This document shows positions 12,639-23,600 of a stretch of DNA of 64,000 nucleotides, piece by piece (the stretch's first letter is position 1; each line of letters begins with the position of its first letter). A model generated the notes under the pieces. It saw only the letters and a program-made list of their open reading frames with translations, was not told the origin of the DNA and ran no database searches. The position numbers and the translations under genes were made by a program. Source of the DNA: Xenopus tropicalis (taxonomy: Eukaryota > Chordata > Amphibia > Anura > Pipidae); assembly GCF_000004195.4 (NCBI RefSeq), contig NC_030677.2:44765142-44829141 (forward strand). Reading direction: 5' to 3'.

Positions 12639-12819
12639 GATTTTGGAAGCTGAGAGCCCAGTCTGGAAAGACATAAACTAACCAGCAACTGAGCAACTTC
12701 CTCTGCCAACTAAAGCATGGCAAAGGATGCAGGGAGCTATGGCACAAAGGGGCAGTTTACCTTAAAATTAACTTTAAGTATAACCGTGATATTCTGAAAA
12801 ACTTATAATTGGTCTTTAT
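12639..12819. repeat. Inserted copy of the 181-bp duplication
   Basis: Same sequence as 11701-11881. It is bordered on both sides by ATATAAAAAGATGCTTTTT (about 12619-12637 and 12818-12836), so it looks like an insertion with a duplicated target of about 17-20 bases, and not a simple tandem duplication. Confidence 0.85.
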
Positions 12820-12893
12820 ATAAAAAGATGCTTTTTATATACTGTCTAAAAAGAATGGTGATTACGATGATGTGCTAATTCTGAGTTCTAGGG

Positions 12894-13165
12894 CAGTGAT
12901 CCCCAACCAGTGGCTCCGGGGCAACATGTTGCTCCCCAACCCCTTGGATGTTACTCCCAGTGGCCTAAAAGCAGGTGCTTATTTTTTAATTTCTGGCTTG
13001 GAGGCAAGTTTTGGTTGCATAAAAACCAGCTGTACTGCCAAACAGAGCCTTCTATAGGCTGCCAGTCCATATAGGGGCTACCAAATAGCCAATCACAGCC
13101 CTTATTTGGCACCCCCAGGAACATTTTTCATGCTTGTGTTGCTCCCCAACTCTTTTTACATTTGA
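12894..13165. mobile_element. hAT-like repeat (left part)
   Basis: It starts CAGTGATCCCCAACCAGTGG, a hAT-style end, and runs to 'ctttttacatttgaca', where the homologue at 2607-2790 continues to its own end. The right terminus is absent here. From 13168 to about 13290 a different short foldback follows (GCCATCCCACTGGC against GCCGGTGGGATGGC, then CGACAAGGGAGATTTGTCGC). Confidence 0.55.
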
Positions 13166-14173
13166 CACTTTGCCGGTTTCGGCGCCACATATGCCATCCC
13201 ACTGGCGATTTACATTCTAGCCGGTGGGATGGCATTTCGGGGATATTAGTCGCCCGCGACAAGGGAGATTTGTCGCGCGGCGACTCATCTCCCCGTCTGC
13301 CGCAGTAGCAGCTGCTAATTGATGCCTTACTGCTATGGAAGCACAATAATTGATATAAGCTGAAAACCCCACACAATAACCCCCCTGCCAAGCTATTAAC
13401 TAAAGAGAAGCTTAAGAGCCAGCAGCGTAACTAATAATGCCCCCTTGCAAAAGAAAACTTAGGGGGGGGCTGAGTGAGGAGGTAAAATCAATGGATGCCA
13501 CTATCCCTCAGCCAGCTCATTTATTTGCGACAGGTAGTAAAAATGAAACCGACAGAAGGGATTGGAAAGAGCCACTACTACAGCAAACCCCATGGTTAGG
13601 GCACCCCTGCGGTCGCGGGGTTTGCTGTATGGTAGTTATGCCGCTGTCAAATTCTATGTGAGTGGTGCCCCTTGGACCTCCGGCGCTTGTCTACCTGCTG
13701 TCTTAGTACTGAGGTGCACAAGTACAATTGCCTGTATTTTCTGTGTTAAACACTGGACCGTTTAGAATATGTGCTAAATCTGGATTAATCTATTTAAAAT
13801 CTAGCAGACAGCATCTCTCCAGAGCAGTCACTGGTGGGGGTTATAACTGCCACAAACACAATAGGCTGTGAAGAAAATTTGGGTTCTGAGAAGAGACTGT
13901 AGCTGTGGGGTATATAGTAATGTAAAGTAATTTTAACCATTGGGAACCAACATCCAGCAACTGATAACCATGCATGGGGATAGATATTGTCTGTGTTTGT
14001 GTGTTATTTTGCTGAACTTAATGCACTAGGATACTCTATTTGTATATGTGTAGGGTTATTTTTATGTTTGGGAAGGCTAATTAAAATAGAGTGCCAGTTT
14101 CATACATCCCAGAACACATGGTAGGATCAATACTGTGCCGATTGCATATATAATGTCCCCAGAGTACATGGTA

Positions 14174-14449
14174 CAGGTATGGGACCTGTTATCCAGAATG
14201 CTTGGGACCTGTTATCCAGAATGCTTGGGACCTGTTATCCAGAATGCTTGGGACCTGTAGTTTTCTCGATAAGGAATCTTTCTGTAATATGAATCTCCAT
14301 ACTTTAAGCCTACTAAAAGTCATTTAAACATTTAATTAAGACCAGTGGGATTGCTTTGCCTCCAATAACAATTATTTGATTAAAATGCAGTCTATGTGAG
14401 ATGGCCTTCTCATGATTTGTAGCTTTCTGCATAATGGATCCCATACCTG
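14174..14449. mobile_element. TA-flanked mariner-like MITE with a triplicated end
   Basis: The ends CAGGTATGGGACC and GGATCCCATACCTG are inverted and flanked by TA (14172-14173 and 14450-14451). It is the same family as 26129-26456 and 49973-50297. Just inside the left end, a 23-bp unit (GGGACCTGTTATCCAGAATGCTT) is repeated three times in tandem. Confidence 0.7.
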
Positions 14450-14612
14450 TAGTGTAAATGTAGTGCCAGCTCTATGCATTATGCCTCCATACTGTTTGCT
14501 GTAGGAAACTGATCGTTGTTTGCCTGTTTCATTAAAATCTGCCTATATCTCATTGTTATATTGATTCATAATCTTTTTAAAAGATTGATTTTCCATTAAG
14601 ATATGTTTGCAG

Positions 14613-14666
14613 GTATCTGCTACTTACGTGCGTAGTTGAAGAGGGGAAAGCTACAAGCATCCAAAT
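14613..14666 (+). other. cenpu: cenpu 5'UTR segment in the start-codon exon
   Basis: An acceptor-like TGTTTGCAG ends at 14612. The frame of ATG 14667 is closed upstream by TGA at 14637, so translation cannot start earlier within this exon. A non-coding first exon further upstream is therefore expected (candidate at 12340-12569). Confidence 0.55.
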
Positions 14667-17600
14667 ATGAAACGTTCAAAAACAAAAAATGTGGCGTGAG
14701 TATGAAATTATCTACATAAAGCTTTTGTTTTAAGTTCACATTCTGACATCGGTTTTTATTTAGTTACTTATTACTTCCCTTTATGATAATATTTTTAACT
14801 AAGTTTAGACTCAATCTGTTAGAGGAAACAGAACAGCTTTCTGTATTGTGTGCAAACTACAGGTGAGCATGAATTGCTGCAATTAGTGATGTAGTAATTT
14901 GCCACTTACAGGACAAGTGAAACATGCAAGCCAATTTATTAAACCTGCAACAGGGATATAGTTAAATAAGCTCATAATAGTGGTAGCAAACTGAAATATA
15001 ACATTTTGTATTATGAAAGTAAGTGTAATTCTAGCCACCTTTACTATATACCTTAGGCTGATGCCACACCAGGCGTAGGGCTGATTTTTTCGGCTAGCGG
15101 AAAAACGCTTGCCGAAAATTCAGCCCTACGCCTGCTACTTGTGCCTGCACCCGAATGAATGGGATACGCTCGGGTGCAGGCACATGTAGCTGATATACGC
15201 ATGAAAACGCGAGACTTTGGATTCTCTCGCGTTTTCATGCGTATATCGGCTACATGTGCCTGCACCCGAGCGTATCCCATTCATTCGGGTGCAGGCACAA
15301 GTAGCAGGCGTAGGGCTGAATTTTCGGCAAGCGTTTTTCCGCTTGCCGAAAAAATCAGCCCTACGCCTGGTGTGGCATCAGCCTTAAGCGTTTTTTAATT
15401 ATTCGAAGGGCAAATAAACCCAGCCAAACAACTAAATAAAAAAATGTATAATAATTTGTACACTGCCGATATCAAGAACATATAACAGGACTGTTACTGA
15501 TGCAGGAAGTGTTTCCTGGTGCTTCATTGCTCAACTAATGAGAGAATGGTGCAGAAAAGCTTAAGGAGATGTTTTTTGAATCAGTAACTTAAGGTCTTGT
15601 TGATCTGTCCACAATAAGATTGCATATACATTGCAAGATAAATGTTTCTGCGCAGCTTATCACTTATAGTTTAAGTGAGGTTTATAACTCTAGTTGGCAT
15701 TACTAGGTTGTAGCATCTTTCCTGTTTTAACCCAGTTTTTATTAATCTGCAGAAAGAAGACTGCTAGAAAAGACTTGAATGTCATTGCCGAAGAAGTGCA
15801 CACAGATGTAAGTATTATTTAAAATATAACTGCTCAACTATATAAGTACAATAACAATTTTTTTTCCCCTATTCTGCCTATGAAAATAAATCCCCTCTCT
15901 CATAGGTGGAGAAAAGCCGATGTGCTCCCATCCACTCGGCAGTTTCTCTGCATTGTGCCCTCCTGCATGCAGACACTCTGAGCAGGTATCAGCATAGCTT
16001 CCGTTGCCAATATGTGCCCAGTGTTTCTGCATGCAGGCCAATGCAATGCCTGTCGTAGTGCAGAGGAACTACTGAGTGGATGGCAGCACACCGATTTCTC
16101 TCTGTCTGTGGGGAAAATACAGGTGGAGTGAAGCTGAGCCTGTGCATTGTGTGCCCTCAGCCTTTTTACATTTATCATGCTACATGAATAGTATTGCCTT
16201 AAAAACCCCAAAAGGTACAGGAATACAAATACTGTATTCTTAGGGGGAGTTTAACGTTCATATTTTTTTTTTACCGATTATGTTTTTGTGCTAAAAAAAA
16301 ACCAATTCTTTTTTCGACATTTATTATGCACACACATAGGGGCTGATTTACTTACCCACGAACGGGTCGAATGGAGTCCGATTGCGTTTTTTTCGTAATG
16401 ATCGGTATTTTGCGTTTTTTTCGTATGTTTTGCGATTTTTTCGGATTCTTTACGAATTTTTCGTTACCAATACGATTTTTGCGTAAAAACGCGAGTTTTC
16501 CTATCCATTACGAAAGTTGCGTAAAAAGTTGCGCATTTTTCGTAGCGTTAAAACTTACGCGAAAAGTTGCGCATTTTTCGCGTAAGTTTTAACGCTACGA
16601 AAAATGCGCAACTTTTTACGCAACTTTCGTAATGGATACGAAAAACTCGCGTTTTTACGCAAAAATCGTATTGGTAACGAAAAATTCGTACAGAATCCGA
16701 AAAAATCGCAAAACATACGAAAAAGTCGCAAAATGTTCGTTTTCAAGTCGGAACTTTTCCAATTCGGGTCGGATTCGTGGGTTAGTAAATCAGCCCCATA
16801 ATGTGTTTACTTTATTTTTCCCTGTTGTGATTTTTTCATTTCACAAAATTTCCCCTTCTACATACATTTAGTTACAGTGCATGCTTACAGATTCCAATTA
16901 CAACTTCATTGTTCTGATTTCTAGGGAAAAGTAGATCGTGTTGGTGCTCATGTGCTATCACCATTGAAGAGCAAAAATTTAAAAATTCCAGATTCCAAGA
17001 ATGCACTGATGTCCCTAAGCATATCCAGTGTCACAAAAGCACATGATGATATTGCAATGGATGATGAGGACGACATGTCTTTTGGTTAGTAGATAATTAT
17101 TTTCCCTGTTTAGCTCAAGAAATATAAAAAAACATAAGGTTTTTCATTGAAACAATATGCAAGAAGAATGTTCAGCACAAGCCCTCTTTATTGAACTAAT
17201 GTTGAACAAGTGATTATGCTGTCCCTTTAAAGGGGAAGGAAAGGCTAAGTCACTTGGGGGTGCCAAAATGTTAGGCACCCCCAAGTGACTTAGATCGCTT
17301 ACCTTGTACCCTGGGCTGGTGCCCCTGTTAGGAGAAAAAAGCACCAGCCCGGGGTACCTGTAGGAAGCGCTGCCTCCTTCCTTTCTCTTTTGCCGGCGAA
17401 ATCCGTCGGCCGGCGCATGCGAAAAGGAAGGAGGAAGCAATCGCTGCTACCCCGGGCTGGTGCTGTTCTCTCCTAACAGGGGCACCAGCCCGGGGTAAAA
17501 GGTAAGCGATCTAAGTCACTTGGGGGTGCTTAACATTTTGGCACCCCCAAGTGACTTAGCCTTTCCTTCTCCTTTAAGAAGTGAATGTTTTTTTGCCTAG

Positions 17601-20600
17601 TGCAATTTTCACTGATTGAACTGAACCTTGTGATTGTAAATAAGACCTTACAGAATAAATGATGCTGCGTTTGCAAAGGTGAAGAAGTGAATTTTTTTTG
17701 TGCCTTCTCTTGGCCTTTCTATTGAAAATTCACTACTTCACCTTTGCAAACGGAAGTGCCGTGGCATCATTTATTCTGTATGTTCTGTTACCCCTGGCAA
17801 GGGACCCATATAACAAGTTACAGATGTTTCTCTCTTAACTATTAAAAGACTGTAAATGGGACCTTAAACATATTATGGGCAATTTTACATTTGTGTCTCA
17901 GAACATGCACCTGGCTATACTGTTATTTCAGATTTTATCATTTTGATTTTTTCATTTCTGCTTCTAGATCCACCCTTACACAGCACAGCAGTTTATACTG
18001 ATGCAGATGAGCCCCTAGAAAAAGACTTAATTGAGGAAAGGCCTATGGTGGAACAGTCATTACGTTCTTCAGCGAGGAAAGGCAAAAGGTATAATATATA
18101 TATATGAGAGACTATCTTGTGGATAGGAATGTTAAATGTTACATGCTGAGAATTTTTTTTTTATTTATTTGCACCTTTTGGGGGATAGATACTATTTTCC
18201 ACAAATTCAGTGGCGTAATACAAAAAGCTATAGAGTATAGGTAATATGTATTGGTGAATTGTCTCTGCTATTTGCTAAGTATGTCCCTATTTTCTGTGTT
18301 TTAATGGATGTCGTAGTCAGTCAGTTTTGGGAATTTGCATCATAATATATACACTTCGTATTCACTTTCATTATAGTAACTAGGAAGGTTCTATTGTAAT
18401 ATCCATCAAGTAGTGATGTGTGGGTCGAGAATTACTCGACCTGCCCTGCCCCGCCTCGCCCCACAATGATGTTACTAAAAGGGGACGGGGCATGCCGGGA
18501 GCCCACCTGTAACTTAGAGAGCTGGAAAAGGAAGCTGGCAGTGTAAGGTTGCAGGCGGGGAGAGAGAGCGGAATCGCTCAACCAAACCTGCCTGCAACCC
18601 GCAGTTGATGTGGCAAGGTCGACCCGAACTTGCCTGACCCAAGGGTTATCTGGCCAGCCCGCACATCACTACCATCTAGGCAATCACAAACACTTTTTCC
18701 CCCTTCTGTGTAAATAGTGGCCTAAAGTTTGTAATCAAACCCAGTTAGTGTGAAGCAGCAATCCTATCCAGCTTTGAGTGCTATAGTCTGCATGTGCACT
18801 TTTTTGCACTATTATAATATATATGCTATATTCTACAATATGCTATTGTCCTGGTAAAATGAAATGTCTTCTTCATTTTCTAAATTAAAACCCATTAACC
18901 TCTGCAGTGAGCAGACTTTAACACTTTAAGATTAGGAAAATATTAATCCATAATTACTATTTCTTAGTGGAAATGAAATTGGTTGCATACCAAAAAATAA
19001 CATTTTGCCTTAAGAATGAAGGCTACAATTTTTAACAGTGCCTTGCAATGCCTCTTACAGTTTTCAACTCTTTCAGAGAATACAAGGGAGAGACAGGAAT
19101 ACTGTTTTCAATAGCAGTTACATTTTCCAATAACATTAAAGGAGAAGGAAAGGCATTTTGGCATTTTATTGTCAATAGATTTGTCTCAATAGTCCAAGTT
19201 AGAACGCTATATTTATTCTGCAGAATGATTTGCCATACCTGAGTAAACAGCCATAGAAGCTCCCTCTGTATGTTTAAAATAGCAGCTGCTATTTTACCCA
19301 GTCCCACTTCACTTCCCACTTCACACTGCTCCTGGAACTGCTCTAAAAGCAGATTACACAGTAGAGAGGGGGAGAGAGGAGAGATGAGGAGAAGAGGAGG
19401 AGGAGAGCGGAACAAACTGAGCAGACTCGTGACATGCTCTTTGGAAAGAAGTCTAACACAGATGATCATTTATACAGAATAAAAGGAAAGAAATGTGGCG
19501 TTTCTTCTTACTGAGGACTCAGTGCAGCAATTCTGTGAGTGTTTATAGCTGTATTTACATAGACCTTTCTGATAAAGCTTACTTAGTTTTTACCTTTCCT
19601 TCTCCTTTAAATTTGTTTGTATTGTATATATTGTAAAGTTGCCATCATTTTATAATTGCATTTTTTGTGTGGTGTTCCTCGTAACATTATTATGCATTTT
19701 ACTTTGATCAATTTTTTTTTGTGTGTGTGTAATGTAAAAGTCAGAGCACTACGTCATCAAAGAGCAAAACTTCAGAATCCTCAGAGGATCACACAACACA
19801 GGAGAATACAGTTATTGAGAAAACAAAAAAGGTTTGTTTACTATCTAGGCCAGCCCAGACTGGAGAACCAAATTTCTTTCTTTCTTCTTTTATATTTTGC
19901 TTTTCCATACTTTGACACATCCTGTTCAGTCTGCGTATATTGTTTTCTAGTCAAGCTGCCATTATTTGACCATACTAAATGTTATTTTTCAGTAAATAAC
20001 AATACCATGAAAACTTTTTTAGAAAGCTGTTATCCAATAGCTTGGAATTGTGGGACCATTGTATTATTATTTCCCATTGAGTACTATATAAACAGGAGAT
20101 ATATAGGATAAACTAAAAAACTTATAATCTTGTAGGCAATTAGGAATAATATATGGTCCTGGTTTCACTTTGGTCAAAAAAGTAATACTCTCTGTAAAAA
20201 TGGCTCCTTTATTGGAGCTTCCTATAGATCCTCGCAGGTCCCTGTCCATGTTTTGAATAAGGGGTGAGCATGTCCTAACGGTCCCTGCCAGAAGCACAGT
20301 AGGAGGGGGATAGCCAATCACAGCCCTGCAGTCACACAAGCAGGCTTCAGTTCCCTATCAGGTCTGCCTAGTTGCTGATTGTTTCCTATCCTACAGTGCT
20401 GTGTGCTGGGTGTTGATAGCCCTCTGAACAGCCTGAGAAAGGAGGCAGCAGGAAGTGGAACAGATGGGTGGGTCTAATGGGGTTTTTAAAGAAAATGACA
20501 ATAAATCAGCCAAGAGCACATTTTTTCTATATTAGGTTGAGTACAATTCATTGGAACAGTGTTGTTTTTCACATTATATGGCCCTTTAACTGTTACCCTG

Positions 20601-23600
20601 ACTTAATTTTTCACTGTAGTTATAGGACAGTACATTGTACTTGATGTTAAAAATTACACAATAACTCAGGACACAAAATTGGTGACCAATCACCGGTTTA
20701 TTTTACAAAACTTTGCTGTAAAACAATTTTCTTAACAAACTTACTTCTCTGTATAACTGTGAAACTATCAATAAAAGTTTAAAAAAAAAAAAAAATCTTT
20801 AACAGTAAAAAAAAAAAATTACACAATAATAGGATACAGTAATGTATAAAAGTACTAGCAACATATAGTGACTGACATATATCTACTTATTAAAACAGTG
20901 ACTTGGCAGTGACTGTTTGGCAAATTAATATATGGTTTATATATGTAATGTGTAATAGAGTGTGAAATAGAGTTGGAGGAAAAATGATGTGTTGCACCCT
21001 GTTCTTTCTCACTGTGTATTCCATTTTTTAAGACCCTGAACAAATCAAAGTCATTTGTTCAAGCAGCTAAATCTTCTCGCAGAAAAAGCATATCTGGAAA
21101 AGCCACAAGCAAATTACACACCCCTGTCAAAACAAACAGAAGTAGAAGAAAAATAGATGATGTCATGGTAAGCAAAAGATGACATTTAAATGGATATATT
21201 TGTTATAAAGGCAACGTGCTTTTAATAAATACTCCTCTAAAATTACAATAGGAATGAATAGGGAGTGGAGGAATTTTACTGTGGTGAGCTCTAAATTCAC
21301 ACTTTGATTAATCTGTCTTACAAATCCCTTCAAAGAACAGAAGTTTCTAACCTGAACTGGCATAGTTTATTGGGCCCTTTAACTTCTCCTAATGTGAATA
21401 GTTTTTTCTGCAAATTCCCTAAATCTAATAAAAAAGGATAACTGTTTTGTAACCTTTAACTTTATTGCAATGTCTACTTGACATTGAACAACAGGCATTT
21501 AAATAAGTAGAGTCAAAATACCAGAATATATAATATACAATTAATAAAAACCAAGTTGCATACTTTACTGTTCATAATACATATGACCTAGGAACAACAT
21601 CCTAACAAATGTCCTTTTAGCGATATGAGCACAATATATATTATTAGCCAATACATAACTGTGAAAAAGGGCAAGGCAAATTGCTTTAATGTTCTGTTTT
21701 CAGACACCAAAAAAAACATTTGATTCTAAAAATAGTCACCCATCAGAAAGGATGGATGAAGAAGAGGAGGGAAATGTATCAAGAAGACCAGGTCAGGCAA
21801 AGAAACGCAGAAAGAAAATCAGTGAAGTATCAGTAAGTATCAGAATACTCAAAGAAAATGATCCCCCGGGTATTTCTTTCCTTCTTTAGCTTTTGTTTCC
21901 TTTTTCAGAATCAGGGTGAGGTAGAAGATAATTCAGAAACCCCTGGTCAAACAAAGAAACATAGAAGAAAAGACAAAAGTATGGTGAGCATTGGGGTAAC
22001 TGCAACAAAAATGTGCAGTTTTTTAGGTAAACAAAATGTTAAAGGGACAGTAAAGTCTAGGTTGTGTATATTCTTATTAAACACATATTACAGTTTTATG
22101 GTAAAGTACCTCTTTGTAAAGGTCTGTGAGGGTTTCATATTTAATTTCATTTGAACCTAATGCCAGTTGTAAGCTGATAGCAGGGCTTTGGCAGAAGCTA
22201 GAGGATTACATGTATACAAACCATGACACACAAATCAGAATTTGCAGGGATGTTTAGAAAAACCTTTAAGTTGTATGGAATTTGGGGCAGTGCTCTTATG
22301 GAGAAACACAATAAATTCACTGTCACCACTTCCCATAGAGAAGCTTTACCTGTGCTGATAAGTGTTTCTTGAGAAATACCTGCCACTCCTCTGCAGCTTT
22401 TCTGAGATTTTTTCTGAGAATACCCCATATCCATGTTATAATGCTTGATGTTAGAGCTGTGCTTTCCTGCTATATATGCAGCTCATACAACCTGTCCCAG
22501 GAAGAAAGAAACAACGAGCATACAAACAGAAGCACCAGTGCATTTAATCCTTTTTTCCCCACTGTTAACAATGTATGCTGTTATACCAATTTGATAATAT
22601 AGGACAACATTTAGGACAGGCAGATTGAGTTTATCCTTAAAGGCCAATTAGATTAGGGAGGGTAAGTACTTATTTGCTCTATTAAATATTGCAAAAAAGC
22701 CTATTCTGAATGGTCAGTAGGACAGAATTTGAGGCACTTATTTTCCTTTATTAATAATATGAAGTGCATGTAAAATGGATTAATACCAAGTTGGATCTGC
22801 ATAGAAAACAATTCACCTTAGAACAATTTGTTCTTAGTTGTGATATACAAGCACTCCTTGCAATCTAAGTATTCTCAAGCTTATCTTATTGGAGATTTCC
22901 TGCTGGCATCATCATAAGACACTAGAAAGAGCCCAGTACACAAGCTTTTATGTCACCAGGGTGCCTCTGCTTGTGATGTCTGACACAGAAAACTGATATG
23001 CTGGGGAAACACATAAGAGGGTTAGGAAAGACTGCTTGGTCAGCTTGTTTGTTGTGACTAGCTAGCGTTATGAGCTAACTGAATATGTAAAATTAGCTCT
23101 GCTTCAGCTGCTAGGGCATGTATGGCTGGTATTTGACTCGAAATACTGCAGGGTATGTCTGATAATCTTGCAGCTTTTATATCTGTACAAACATCATGTG
23201 TTTTTCCATGATTTGTACAAACTATAGTATGCCGAAAGCACAGAGGAGATGCACACTTTTGGCCAGATTTCACCAAAGTCCGAAATTCAGATCAGTATGA
23301 GTGTGAGTGAAAAAAATTAGGATTAAATACGAAAATATTTGATGTGCGTTAATTGCGCGAAAAATCGTATCATGTGCTTATGAAAATATTGAAATTTTTT
23401 TTATCCAAATGATCGTAAACGGCGCAAAAAATTTTCTGACTTTAATCCCTCTGTGCATAATTTTGCAAGCCTCCCATAGGACTCAATGGCACTCTGCAGC
23501 TCCCACCTGGCCCAAGGAAAGTCTCCCATAGGGCTCAATGGCACTCTGCAGCTCCAACCCGGCCCAAGGAAAGTCTCCCATAGGGCTCAATGGCACTCTG

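Noticed and set aside
15053..15398. Two opposite-strand frames with identical peptides (MGYARVQAHVADIRMKTR)
   Set aside because: The identity follows from the palindrome. It is not a gene pair.
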